From: JAHBTB01 sp964451255
GTDB lineage: Bacteria; Armatimonadota; Fimbriimonadia; Fimbriimonadales; Fimbriimonadaceae
Assembly (NCBI GenBank): GCA_964451255.1
Contig: CAYVHL010000001.1
Coordinates: 62,001 to 126,000, forward strand
Length of the DNA stretch: 64,000 nt
Reading direction: 5' to 3'
Within the stretch, counting starts at the first letter, position 1; each line of letters opens with the position of its first letter. Below the pieces are notes generated by a model, which searched no databases, was not told the origin of the DNA, and worked only from the letters and a program-made list of their open reading frames with translations. The translations under genes and the position numbers were made by a program. Positions 24,247 through 33,311 of the stretch are shown here, in pieces.

Positions 24247-25461
24247 TCAGTCCTTCTTCTTGCGGTGCTCGCGGAGAAACGCGGGAATATCAATCTCGCT
24301 TTCGTCAAAAAGCTCTTCTGGCTGAGGCGTGTCACGATTTTGAGCCGTGCTCGCCTTGTCCCAAATGTCGCGCAAAGATGTTCGGTTGGCGCCCAGCCGC
24401 GCCTCCGACCCCGTGCCGGTGGTGGTGAACGGCGTCACCGACGCTGGGCTGGCGACGGGGTCGCTCACGACAGCCGTCGGGCTGGCGACCGTCGCCTTCG
24501 CGGCCGAATGCGTCCCGTAGGCGCTGCTTGTGAAACCAGTGGCCAACACCGTGAACCGGACTTCGTTTTCCAACGACTCGTCGACCACGGTGCCGAAGAA
24601 GATGTTCGCATCCTCTTCGTCGCAGAGCGAATGGATATAGGCCATCGCGTCGTTGACCTCGCTCAAGGTGAGGTCGTCGCTGCTCGTGATGTTCACGAGA
24701 AGGCCCCGTGCGCCATGGATGGACTGCTCCAACAAGGGGCTGCTGGTCGCCTGCTGGGCGGCTTGGAGGGCGCGTTGGTCGCCAATGCCGTAGCCGATGC
24801 CCATCAGGGCCGGGCCTGCGTTGGTCATGACCGCTTTGACGTCGGCGAAGTCGACGTTGATCTGACCGGGGACCGTGATGATGTCGCTGATACCCTGCAC
24901 GCCTTGACGCAACACGTCGTCGGCGACGCGGAAGGCGTCAAGGAACGTGGTCTTGCGTTCTACGACGTCTAGAAGCCGGTCGTTCGGAATGGTGATCATT
25001 GTGTCGACCCGTCCGACGAGGGAGGTCACGCCGCCCTCGGCCATCCGACCACGGCGCGGCCCCTCAAATCCGAACGGCTTCGTCACGATCGCCACTGTCA
25101 ATGCGCCGATCTCACGGGCCAGGTCGGCCACGACCGGGGCGCCACCAGTACCGGTGCCGCCACCCATGCCAGCGGTGATGAACACCATGTCAGAGCCTTC
25201 GAGCACCTTGCGGACCTCGTTCTTGCTCTCTTCCGTCGACGCCTTGCCGATCTCGGGATCGCCACCAGCACCGAGGCCGCGGGCAAGGTTTGTGCCGAGT
25301 TGGATCTTCTTCCCTGCCAACGAGCGGTCGAGCACCTGGACGTCGGTGTTCATCGCGATGAACTCCACCCCTTGGATGTTCGATTCGACCATGCGGTTGA
25401 CGGCGTTGCATCCGCCTCCTCCGACCCCGACGACTTTGATGACTGCGCTGCTACTGCTCAC
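24247..25461 (-). CDS. ftsZ: Cell division protein FtsZ
   Basis: Tubulin-like GTPase that forms the Z-ring. I chose the GTG at 25461, with GGGAG five bases upstream, giving 404 residues; the longer frame to 25521 would run into ftsA. The GTP-binding loop GGGTGTGG is at about residues 100-107 and VGVGGGGCNAVNRM at the N-terminus; the synergy loop NVDFADVKAVM is present. A variable linker leads to the C-terminal tail peptide IDIPAFLREHRKKKD, which docks FtsA and other partners. It is the last gene of the dcw operon. Confidence 0.97.
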   Translation of the reverse strand: MSSSSAVIKVVGVGGGGCNAVNRMVESNIQGVEFIAMNTDVQVLDRSLAGKKIQLGTNLARGLGAGGDPEIGKASTEESKNEVRKVLEGSDMVFITAGMGGGTGTGGAPVVADLAREIGALTVAIVTKPFGFEGPRRGRMAEGGVTSLVGRVDTMITIPNDRLLDVVERKTTFLDAFRVADDVLRQGVQGISDIITVPGQINVDFADVKAVMTNAGPALMGIGYGIGDQRALQAAQQATSSPLLEQSIHGARGLLVNITSSDDLTLSEVNDAMAYIHSLCDEEDANIFFGTVVDESLENEVRFTVLATGFTSSAYGTHSAAKATVASPTAVVSDPVASPASVTPFTTTGTGSEARLGANRTSLRDIWDKASTAQNRDTPQPEELFDESEIDIPAFLREHRKKKD

Positions 25462-25510
25462 TGTGACTCCCTGGTTGACCAACTTGACGAATTGCACCGG
25501 ATCCGGCCGC

Positions 25511-26737
25511 TCACCGGGCACCGAACAACGATTTTAGACTACGGACGGTGTCCTGCCACCCGGTCTGGGCAGAAACGGGGACAAACTCTTCCTCATGCCC
25601 GGAGAGGGCGTGCTTGGCGACACCGACCACCGTGGCCATCTGGGGGACGCCGATGTCTCGCGTGTGACCCCCGGCCACGCGGGGATAGGCAGTACGGGCC
25701 CGCTTGCCGTCCGTCAGGCGGTGGAACAGCTCCTCGGTGCCCGGTAGAAGGCTGCCGCCTCCACAAAGTATCACCCCGGTTCTCGGAACCTCCGTTAGCC
25801 CAGACTCGTAGAACACGCCCATCGCCAACTCGGCGATCTCCTTCATCCTGCTTTGCACTATCTCCGCCAAGACGTGGCGCTGCATGGGCCTGGTGCCGCC
25901 TCCCTCTTGGGCGACCTGCACGATGTCGTCCGGTCCGACTGCGTCGGCCAAAGCGCATCCGTGGGCTGTCTTCAGCCGGTCTGCCTCGTCAAAGCTGATC
26001 CGCAACAGTTGGGCCACGTCGTTGGTGACATGCCAAGATCCGACAGGTATGGCTCCGAAGTGGACGGCGGCCCCGTTGTCAAAGACGGCCACGTTCGTGA
26101 CGGTCCCGCCGATGTCGACGACAACGGCGCCAGACTCCGTCTGCTCGTGGTTGGCTACGCCTAAACCCGAGGCCAGTGCCTCAGGCACCATCCATTCGGC
26201 GTGTCGGCCACCCGCGGCCACAACCTCCTTCACCGACAGCAGGCCTGTTTTATCGGCGGTGACCAGGTTCGTCGACACCTCGAGCCTTTCGGCGGTGTGA
26301 CCGACCGGCGGGCCGCTGATCCGTCGCCCGTCCACCCGGTACTCGCTTGGCACCGCCATGAGGATCTCCTGCCCTTCAGGCAACATGACCTGTCGGCTGT
26401 GGCCGAGGACTTGGTGCACGTCTTGTCGCCGCACCACCCGGCCCGGAGGCACGATCGGCACGTACGCCTGTGTCCGTTGGCTCTGGACGTGCGCCCCGCC
26501 GATGGTTACGGCGAGAGACTCGGCGCGTTCGCGGATCTCGGTCTCGACCCGCCCGACTGCCCTGTCAATAGCGAGCGCGACCGCCTCCTTGTCCTTGACC
26601 TGGCCCTTGACCATGCCGCCGCAGGAGGCGGTGGCGACGGCCTCGACCTTGACGTGGCCCTGGTCATTCAGGGTCGCGGCCACGGCGGCCACCTTGGTGG
26701 TTCCGAGATCAACGGCAAAGACACGAGGACTGTTCAT
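25511..26737 (-). CDS. ftsA: Cell division protein FtsA
   Basis: A 408-residue actin-like ATPase that ties FtsZ to the membrane. ATPase blocks are FAVDLGTTKVAAV, VVVDIGGTVTNVAVFD and GVILCGGGSLLPGTEELF. The C-terminal amphipathic helix (VRSLKSLFGAR) would insert in the membrane. The start overlaps the DUF1290 gene by four bases and the stop precedes ftsZ by 49 bases. Confidence 0.96.
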   Translation of the reverse strand: MNSPRVFAVDLGTTKVAAVAATLNDQGHVKVEAVATASCGGMVKGQVKDKEAVALAIDRAVGRVETEIRERAESLAVTIGGAHVQSQRTQAYVPIVPPGRVVRRQDVHQVLGHSRQVMLPEGQEILMAVPSEYRVDGRRISGPPVGHTAERLEVSTNLVTADKTGLLSVKEVVAAGGRHAEWMVPEALASGLGVANHEQTESGAVVVDIGGTVTNVAVFDNGAAVHFGAIPVGSWHVTNDVAQLLRISFDEADRLKTAHGCALADAVGPDDIVQVAQEGGGTRPMQRHVLAEIVQSRMKEIAELAMGVFYESGLTEVPRTGVILCGGGSLLPGTEELFHRLTDGKRARTAYPRVAGGHTRDIGVPQMATVVGVAKHALSGHEEEFVPVSAQTGWQDTVRSLKSLFGAR

Positions 26738-27138
26738 AGCGGTGTTTGGTGTGCTTGTTGGACAGATACCTCAGAATCGATCTGCTTGCGTTGTTTAGCG
26801 TCCTGCCATCGGGTGAGGGCCATCCGCCGGATGAGGCTGAGGTTGTTGAAGATCCTGGCGCCAAAGACAAGGGCGGCGACCAAGTACATGTTGATGTTGA
26901 TCCGTGTCCCCAGCCAGACCAAAAATACTGCGATCAGGATGTTGGCAAAAAACCCGGTGATAAAGACGTCGGTGTGGAACTTGCCTTCCAGGCCGCTTCG
27001 CGAGCCGCCGCACACCGAGTCCAGGCCGGCCAAACAGACGACTCCCAGATACGCGGCGACGTCGCTGTTGACAGGAGCCTTGATGACCGTTCCCAGAAAG
27101 ATGCCTATGATCAGCGCCAGGATGGGGACCAGGATCAT
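26734..27138 (-). CDS. sbp: DUF1290 small membrane protein (Sbp-like)
   Basis: A 134-residue protein with three or four hydrophobic segments (ILVPILALIIGIFLGTVI, YLGVVCLAGLDSVCGG, VFITGFFANILIAVFLVWLG, YLVAALVFGARIFNN). The GGSRSGLEGKFHTDVFITGF block identifies the DUF1290 family, whose Bacillus member is Sbp, encoded in the same place next to ftsA. Function is unknown; the position suggests a membrane role in division or envelope assembly. The start ATG overlaps the DUF881 stop by four bases; a longer frame from 27189 was rejected. Confidence 0.88.
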   Translation of the reverse strand: MILVPILALIIGIFLGTVIKAPVNSDVAAYLGVVCLAGLDSVCGGSRSGLEGKFHTDVFITGFFANILIAVFLVWLGTRININMYLVAALVFGARIFNNLSLIRRMALTRWQDAKQRKQIDSEVSVQQAHQTPL

Positions 27139-27896
27139 GGCTTGGTCGGGGGCTCCTTGGCATATTTGCGGGTGATCGGCCCTGACCAAGCAGGCAGGTG
27201 CTGCATGTCCACGACGTCGACCTTGACCATGTTCGGGTCGACAAGACGGATTTCGTCCAGGACACCCCGCGGAATGTTCACGCCGCCGTACAAGTCCTTG
27301 GGGTTACCGATCGCCTTGATGGTGATCGGGCTGGCGATTCGCTCGCCGTCGACGAGCACGGTCGGACCGACGCACCGCACGCTGCTGCCGGTGGCTAGCC
27401 TGCGGTTGTCCACTGCAATGGCTTCTGCGCCGGCAGCGTATAGTTCATTGGCGACCTTGATGATGTCGGTGTCGTGGATGGTGCCCGCCTCGCTGCTGGG
27501 AAGGTCGGCCTTCTTGGAGTCGCTGAGGGTGATCGTGATGCCAGGGCCCTCGACCTCTGTCAAACCAGCGAAGAGCGACGTCTCCTTCAGGTTTTTGTTG
27601 ATCTCCTTGCTTGCGGAACTACCCTCCGACACCTTGCTCTGCAACGTCGCCAGGTCGGCCCGCAGTTTGACGATCTCGCTCTTTTGCTCCGCAAGCTTCT
27701 TCCCCAGTTCTTGGTCCGTCAGCAGGGGCGGCAACTCACCGGGAGAAAACATCCTGCCGAGATCCCGCTGGAGGTTCGCGCTTCGATCGGTCACGATCCA
27801 AGCCGTCGAGAACAAGAAGCCCACGACGAGCATCAGCAGACTGACCGGGACGACCCAGTTGTTCGGCTGTTTGCGAAGATGGAACGGATTGATCAT
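27135..27896 (-). CDS. DUF881 protein (YlxW/YlxX-like), division-cluster associated
   Basis: A 253-residue bitopic protein: one N-terminal membrane helix (VVPVSLLMLVVGFLFSTAWIV), a coiled-coil-like stretch (about 60-100, LGKKLAEQKSEIVKLRADLATLQSK) and a DUF881 domain (LTEVEGPGITITLSDS, ELYAAGAEAIAVDNRRL). Its Bacillus relatives YlxW and YlxX sit between divIB (ftsQ) and sbp-ftsA-ftsZ; here the order is ftsQ, DUF881, DUF1290, ftsA, ftsZ. The role is unknown; a division or peptidoglycan function is inferred from location. Only one DUF881 copy is present, against two in Bacillus. Confidence 0.9.
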   Translation of the reverse strand: MINPFHLRKQPNNWVVPVSLLMLVVGFLFSTAWIVTDRSANLQRDLGRMFSPGELPPLLTDQELGKKLAEQKSEIVKLRADLATLQSKVSEGSSASKEINKNLKETSLFAGLTEVEGPGITITLSDSKKADLPSSEAGTIHDTDIIKVANELYAAGAEAIAVDNRRLATGSSVRCVGPTVLVDGERIASPITIKAIGNPKDLYGGVNIPRGVLDEIRLVDPNMVKVDVVDMQHLPAWSGPITRKYAKEPPTKP

Positions 27897-27904
27897 GGCT
27901 CAGC

Positions 27905-28621
27905 TTATGGCTTGAACACCGGTTGGTCTGGAGCGATCAGGTTGATCACCGATGCCGAACGTACGATGTCCGGCCGTGTGGACAAGATCGCCTGGAGCTT
28001 GTCTACCTTCTCTTTCAGCCTCTCCGACGTCCCAAGCACAACTTCGGGCCCTTTGCTTGGAAGAAGAATTATGACGGACCTTGCGTCCACTTGGATAGTC
28101 CAGTTTATATCAGGCATCGAGGCTACTAACGACTTAGCCAGCCCGGCAATGTCGCGGGTAGGCACCGGGGTCGTGATCAGCGTCGTCGGGCCGTCGCTGT
28201 CCGCCGGAAAGACGACGGTCGGCAGACCTCCAGGGTTGTGCGTGCCCAGATAGACGTCGCCTTGCTCACTGAGCAACGACTTCACCGGGCCCCCAACCAC
28301 CGCGACGGGAACCCGGTAGATCACTTTGAGCACGCCGCGCCCAAAGATGTTCCCCTCATAACGGGCGCTCTTGATATCGGGCGACCGCATCGCCTCGTCC
28401 TCGATCAAGTTGGCGTTCACCCGCGCCCACGGGACTGATGCCCAGTGCTGGAGCCCCGCCGAGATCGCCGGCTGTTCGCCGGGCATCGCGCCGATCACCC
28501 GGATCCGACGGGGAGCGGTGAGCGGGCTGAACCACATACCTGCGGCCAACGAGACGCCGAGGAGCGCCCAGAGCACAGGGCCCCAATCGACAGGCTTCTT
28601 AGATTGCTTGGCGCGCGGCAT
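27905..28621 (-). CDS. ftsQ: FtsQ/DivIB-type division protein (POTRA domain)
   Basis: A 238-residue bitopic protein with a basic N-terminus, one helix (WGPVLWALLGVSLAAGMWF) and an extracytoplasmic POTRA-like domain (RIRVIGAMPG, PWARVNANLIEDEAMRSPDIKSARYEGN), then a DivIB/FtsQ C-terminal domain. FtsQ links FtsL and FtsB to the Z-ring machinery. The ATG at 28621 was preferred; the gene's 5' end overlaps the murC-ddl 3' end by 23 bases. The longer frame to 28687 is read-through of the murC-ddl region. Confidence 0.85.
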   Translation of the reverse strand: MPRAKQSKKPVDWGPVLWALLGVSLAAGMWFSPLTAPRRIRVIGAMPGEQPAISAGLQHWASVPWARVNANLIEDEAMRSPDIKSARYEGNIFGRGVLKVIYRVPVAVVGGPVKSLLSEQGDVYLGTHNPGGLPTVVFPADSDGPTTLITTPVPTRDIAGLAKSLVASMPDINWTIQVDARSVIILLPSKGPEVVLGTSERLKEKVDKLQAILSTRPDIVRSASVINLIAPDQPVFKP

Positions 28622-30496
28622 CGCGGACCATCCAATCCACCAGGTCGGGGAACTCCATCCCCGTCGCTTTGGCGGCGACGGCAACAAGGCTCGTGCCGGT
28701 CATGCCGGGCAGTGTGTTGACCTCTAGGATCACGACACCCCTTTCGCCCACGATCATGTCCGTGCGCGTGACGCCCCGGCACCCCAACGCTCGCACCGCC
28801 CGGGAAGCGTAATCCTGGACTCTCGCGGTCGTGTCCGCGTCCAAGCGCGCCGGACAATGTTTGTGGGTCTCGCCGGGCGTGTATTTGCTCGCGAAGTCGT
28901 ATTCTCCGCCACCCGGGACGATCTCGATGGGCGGCAGGGGCTTGTCTCCCAGGCAGGGGACGGTGATCTCCATGCCTTGGGCGAACTCTTCGACGAGCAC
29001 CTGCCCGCCGTAGGCGAGCGCCTTGGCGACCGCAGGTGCCAATTCGTCGTCCCGCTTCACGAAGGTCAGGCCCACCGTCGACCCTTGGGCGTTAGGCTTG
29101 ACCACAAGCGGAGCGTGCCAGTCCGGCAATGGATCGCCCTCGTGGAGCACGACACCCTTGGCCACCGGCAAGCCTTCGCGATGCAAGACCTGTTTCGTCA
29201 TGTCCTTGTCCATCGCGAGGGCGCTGGCCAGAATGCCGCTGCCCGTATAGGGGACATGGGCGCACTCGAGGAGCCCTTGGACCGCACCGTCCTCGCTCCG
29301 CACTCCGTGGACGGCAAGGAACGCCACATCGGGTCTTTGGTCGCCGACCAAACGACTGAGGTCGCCTTTTCCCAGCAGTAGATCGGCGACGTCGACCATG
29401 TCGACAGAGTAACCGAGGCCCTTGAGCGCCGCCGAGACCGCACGGCCGCTGTGCAGGCTGACTTCGCGTTCGGGCGAATCGCCGCCCAGGATCACGGCCA
29501 CGCGCTTCACCGGGCCGCGCGACATCTCATCGATGAACGCGGGCGGAAATTCGCTGATGTTGCCCGCCCCCATTCCCACAACGACATCATTCGCGCACAC
29601 GAACTTGCGGACTTCCCGTGGCAAGAGGTGACGGCTCGGCACGTACCGGACGTCACCGGACATCGCTTCGACGATCCGGAGCGCGCTCACCCCCGGCAAG
29701 GGCTCCTCCCTGGCCGGGTAAATGTCCGTGACCACAGTCAGATCGGCGGCCGAAAGGGCGTCGGCGAACGCTTGGTACTGTCCGTCTGTCCGGGAATACA
29801 GATGGGGTTGGAAGGCGACGACCAGCCGCCGACCTGGGAACCTCTCACGAAGGGCGGCGATGCTCGCGGCTATTTCGGTGGGGTGGTGGGCGTAATCGTC
29901 GACGACGGTGACGGCCGCTTCTCCCTCATGACCGGCGAGCGGTCCGGTGTGGACGACCTGGAGCCGCCTTTCGGCCCCGCCGAAGCGGGCGATGCCGCGG
30001 GCGGCCAGGGCTGGGTCGGCGCCTACCTCGATGCAAGCCAGCAGGGCTCCGGCTGCGTTCTCAGCGTTGTGCCTTCCTGGCAAGACTAACGTCTCTGCGG
30101 GCGCGAGTCTCTCGAACGTGCTTCCATCGTACGCCTTTGAGTTGCGGCCCAACAAGGCCGCGACGTCGTTGGCCCCCTTTTGTCCTGAATGAACCAGCAC
30201 CCCGTTGATCGGCAGGCTCTTGGCAAAGCTGAGGACGCTCGCCATGAGGCTTGCGTAGTCTCCGTGGAAATCGACGTGGTCCAGTTCCAAGTTGGTCAGC
30301 ACGACGATCGTGGGGTCGAGGTCCAGGAAGGAGTTATAAGCCTCACACGCTTCTACCACAGCCCAGGGCGCTTCGCCGACGACAACGGCGGAGCCGAACT
30401 CGGGCACCTCGGCGCCGACGACGATGGTCGGATCCATGCCCGCGGATCGCAGACCGGCGGCGATCATGCCCGTGGTCGTGGTCTTGCCGTGAGTGC
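28599..30496 (-). CDS. murC-ddl: MurC-Ddl fusion, main part (interrupted by scaffold gap)
   Basis: One reading frame carries MurC (without its N-terminal domain) then D-alanine-D-alanine ligase. Reading from the gap edge, the Walker motif THGKTTTTG is intact, followed by the MurC middle and C-terminal domains (LTNLELDHVDFHGDY, VVDDYAHHPTEIAASI, QPHLYSRT) and, after about 320 residues, Ddl (VILGGDSPEREVSLHSG, ATP-grasp blocks KPNAQGSTVGLTF, LEVNTLPGMTGTSL). MurC adds L-Ala to UDP-MurNAc; Ddl makes D-Ala-D-Ala used by MurF. The same fusion is known in Chlamydiae. The complete protein would be roughly 759 residues once the gap is bridged. Confidence 0.92.
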
Positions 30497-30676
30497 NNNN
30501 NNNNNNGTTCAGCGGGGCATTCCTGGCACCTTTTTCACACCTAGTAGGAAATGGCGATCACGCGCTCGTCCAGCGGCAGTATGAGACGGCGACCCGGTTG
30601 ATGGCCTTTATGGTTCTCCCGATGGCTTTCGGGGGGGCGGCGATCATGCCCGTGCTCGTGTTCTTGCCGTGAGTGC
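30456..30676. repeat. 41-base duplication flanking the scaffold gap
   Basis: Bases 30456-30496 recur at 30636-30676 (offset 180) with two differences (30475 G vs 30655 C, 30481 G vs 30661 T). Both copies encode the MurC Walker region; the second carries GKNTST in place of GKTTTT. The repeat sits on both sides of the N run, so it is best explained by overlapping contig ends placed end to end with low-quality sequence at 30507-30635. Confidence 0.85.
30497..30506. other. Scaffold gap (10 N)
   Basis: Ten N inside murC, with overlapping sequence on both sides, so the true gap is negative or very short. Confidence 0.98.
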
Positions 30677-31058
30677 CCGTGACCGCGATGACCTTGCGGT
30701 CCTGTAATAGCCAACCAAGCGCCTGGGAACGCCGGTAGACCCGGGCGCCCACCTCCTTGGCCCGAGCGAATTCGGGTGAGGTCGCGAGGTCGATCGCGTC
30801 AGAGAAGACGACTGCGTCTCCTTCACTGATTCCGGCCCCTTTGTGACCGACCGTCACCTCGACGCCCATCAGCGAGAGTTCGTCGGTCAAGTGAGTCGGG
30901 GTCGAGTCGGATCCCTTCACCGTGAGCCCCCGGGCCAGGAGCATACGGGCGACCCCGCTCATCCCCGCGCCGCCGACGCCCACCAAATAGAACGACCGTG
31001 CCTTGTCCATCCCGGCCCGGTCGTCGAAGAGCGTCTCTATCTCGGCCTTAGTCCGCAT
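30636..31058 (-). CDS. murC-ddl: MurC N-terminal fragment (UDP-MurNAc-L-alanine ligase)
   Basis: Residues 1-141 hold the Rossmann-like substrate domain (SFYLVGVGGAGMSGVARML) and run to VIAVTGTHGKNTSTGMIAA, then diverge into unrelated sequence (frame continues to 30558 but is artefactual). The intact copy of this region on the other side of the gap reads GKTTTT, so the N and S are probable sequencing errors. The ATG at 31058 overlaps the murG stop by one base. Together with 28599-30496 it is one gene. Confidence 0.85.
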
Positions 31059-32149
31059 CAGCTCGCCGCCCTTTCGATGATGGCAATGATTCGGTCAACA
31101 GCGTCCGGCACGTCCCATTCGGCCAAGGCGCTTTCGGCCTGCATGCGGCGGTCTTTGTCCATCAACCAACTCAAGATACGCGCCTCAACTTGGGCAGGGT
31201 TCATCTCTCCTTGGGCGACCACCTCGGCCGCGCCCATCGCCACAAACTCCAAAGCGTTGTGCCGCTGATGGTCGCCGAACGCGTGCGGATAGGGCACAAG
31301 AAGCGAAGGCTTGCGGAACGCGGCTAGTTCAGCGAGCGTCCCGGCGCCACTTCGACACCACGCCAGCGAGCATTCGAACAGCGCCGCCGCCATCTCGTCG
31401 GCGTCCAAATAGGCCCGGACCTTGTAGTCGCTTCTCACCGCCATGCGCTGGAGTGACTCGTTGGTGACGTCGAAGTGGGAAGTCCCTGTTACATGGAGCC
31501 ACTGGACCTCGCTCTTGGCCATACGCACCGCCGTGCTCAGCGCCATGTCGTTGAGCGCCGAGCTTCCTTGCGACCCGCCCATAACGAGCACAACCGGCGA
31601 GGCAGAGCCGTGCCCGTGTTCGAGGCTCAGGCGTCCCTGCGCGCTCTGCCGGAGCGCCCTCCGGACAGGCATCCCTGTACGGACGACGTTAGCGTCGCGG
31701 AAGTGCCTGGCCGTGCCGTGGAACGCGGTGCAGACAGCATAGGCATGGCGTCCGAAGAGGAGGTTGGTGCGGCCGGGGACGGTGTTCTGCTCGTGGACGA
31801 CGAGGGGGACGCGTCGCTTGCGGGCAGCCTGCATGACCGGCGCGGCGGCGTAACCTCCGGTGGCGAAGACCGCCTGAGGCCGGTCTTCGTCGAAGGCTTT
31901 CAAGACTGCGGACGTGGCCCTAAGCAGACTTATGAGGGACCGGGCGCCCTTCGGGGTTAGCGGCTTGTAAACCGGTCCCGTCTGGAAAACCCGCAAGGGC
32001 ATGGCCGCCCTCTCACAGGCGCCGACCTCCTGACCCCTGGCCGCTCCGTAGAACTGGACGTCCCAGCCCCTTTCTCGGGCTTGCGTCGCCGTCTCAAGCG
32101 CCGGAAACACGTGGCCGCCCGTGCCGCCACCCGTCACGATCAGTCGCAT
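31058..32149 (-). CDS. murG: UDP-GlcNAc:undecaprenyl-pyrophosphoryl-MurNAc-pentapeptide transferase MurG
   Basis: A 363-residue GT28 glycosyltransferase that converts lipid I to lipid II on the inner leaflet. The ATG at 32149 has GGAGG six bases upstream; the longer frame is a shadow. The first glycine loop VTGGGTGGHVFPALE and the later VVLVMGGSQGSSALND and RSGAGTLAELAAF blocks identify it. The gene start lies inside the ftsW 3' end (56-base overlap) and its stop overlaps murC by one base. Confidence 0.95.
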   Translation of the reverse strand: MRLIVTGGGTGGHVFPALETATQARERGWDVQFYGAARGQEVGACERAAMPLRVFQTGPVYKPLTPKGARSLISLLRATSAVLKAFDEDRPQAVFATGGYAAAPVMQAARKRRVPLVVHEQNTVPGRTNLLFGRHAYAVCTAFHGTARHFRDANVVRTGMPVRRALRQSAQGRLSLEHGHGSASPVVLVMGGSQGSSALNDMALSTAVRMAKSEVQWLHVTGTSHFDVTNESLQRMAVRSDYKVRAYLDADEMAAALFECSLAWCRSGAGTLAELAAFRKPSLLVPYPHAFGDHQRHNALEFVAMGAAEVVAQGEMNPAQVEARILSWLMDKDRRMQAESALAEWDVPDAVDRIIAIIERAAS

Positions 32150-33311
32150 CGGCTCCCTCCTTGGCGGACACAGGTTCGCCACAGATGATTGATTGGCAAA
32201 CGCCCAATGCCGCCCACAGGGCGACGAGGCTCGATCCACCCGCGCTTATGAATGGCAACGGCACCCCGACTGGCGGGAGCGTCCCGTTCACCATCAGCAC
32301 GTTGACGACCGATTGGACCGCGATCCATGCAGCCACCCCGCCGAGGACGCTCCTCCCGTAAACGTCGTCACGGTTGACGGCCAGCCATGTGAGCCGCCAG
32401 CAAAGCAAACCGAGGACGCCGATGACGAAGAGCGAACCGAGCAACCCGAACTCCTCGCCTACGGTCGCGAGCACAAAGTCGGTCGTCGGAGCGGGCAACC
32501 GCTGTTTGGCCAGGCCGTTGCCCAGGCCCACGCCCAAGAGACCGCCCCTCGCCAACGCGGTCTCGGACTGTGTCGTCTGATAGCCGGGCCCGTCGATGTT
32601 GTCGTCGCTCCAGCGGTGGATGTGCTTCTCTATCCGCTCTCCGCGATAGGATTCTTTGCCGATGAAGAACACGCCCCCTGCGCAAGCCACCAAGAAGACG
32701 GCCAAGAGCGCCTTTTTATCGACTCCAGCCACAAGCAGGACGGCGAACCCTGCCACCCCGACCACGAACATGGTTCCGAGGTCTTTCTGTCGCTCGACCA
32801 TGAGCATGGCGATGACGACCAGGACACCTGGTAGCAACCGTCCGATCCTCGGAACCCAGATCCGGTCCAAGGCCTCGCCCCAGTTCTTCACCGCTATGGC
32901 CCTCACTGGCTTCCACCAAGCCAACATGGCCCCGACGAACATGATCGTGGCGAGCTTGACGAACTCCGCGGGTTGGAGGGTCGCGAACCTAAAGTCGAGC
33001 CAACGCCTCGCGCCATTGATCTCTTTGCCGAGGCCGGGGACGTCGACAAGCGCCATGCCGACGATTGTCAAGATCAACACCCATGCCGACAGCTTGCGTG
33101 CGACGCTGGGACGGACGCGGCTCACGAAGACGCCCAAAAACACAGCGATGGCACAAAAGAGGAGTTGGCTCTGCAACTCACGCGGCACTAAGTTGCCGTT
33201 GGCGGCGGCCCTGGCGTAGCCTGAGTCCCATACGGCCAAGAGCCCGAGCACCGTCGCGACCAGCGCGAGGACGGTGACGATGGCGTCGCTCTGTCCTTGA
33301 GTCTTGTTCAT
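32094..33311 (-). CDS. ftsW: FtsW, SEDS-family septal glycosyltransferase
   Basis: A 405-residue polytopic membrane protein with about ten helices, the peptidoglycan polymerase partner of FtsI. SEDS blocks are LGKEINGARRWLDF, LQPAEFVKLATIMF, ERQKDLGTMFVV, YQTTQSETALARGGLLGVGLGNG, TDFVLATVGEEFGLLGSLF and VGVPLPFISAGGSSL. The ATG at 33311 overlaps the murD stop by four bases. The 3' end runs 56 bases into murG. Confidence 0.94.
   Translation of the reverse strand: MNKTQGQSDAIVTVLALVATVLGLLAVWDSGYARAAANGNLVPRELQSQLLFCAIAVFLGVFVSRVRPSVARKLSAWVLILTIVGMALVDVPGLGKEINGARRWLDFRFATLQPAEFVKLATIMFVGAMLAWWKPVRAIAVKNWGEALDRIWVPRIGRLLPGVLVVIAMLMVERQKDLGTMFVVGVAGFAVLLVAGVDKKALLAVFLVACAGGVFFIGKESYRGERIEKHIHRWSDDNIDGPGYQTTQSETALARGGLLGVGLGNGLAKQRLPAPTTDFVLATVGEEFGLLGSLFVIGVLGLLCWRLTWLAVNRDDVYGRSVLGGVAAWIAVQSVVNVLMVNGTLPPVGVPLPFISAGGSSLVALWAALGVCQSIICGEPVSAKEGADATDRDGWRHGRPRVSGA

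Noticed and set aside
26201..27175. 324-aa plus-strand frame opposite ftsA and sbp
   Set aside because: Low-complexity shadow; conserved dcw genes occupy the minus strand.
30507..30635. Possible inserted element inside murC
   Set aside because: The 129 bases follow an N run and precede a duplicated segment with sequencing-like errors; an assembly artefact explains it better than an insertion.
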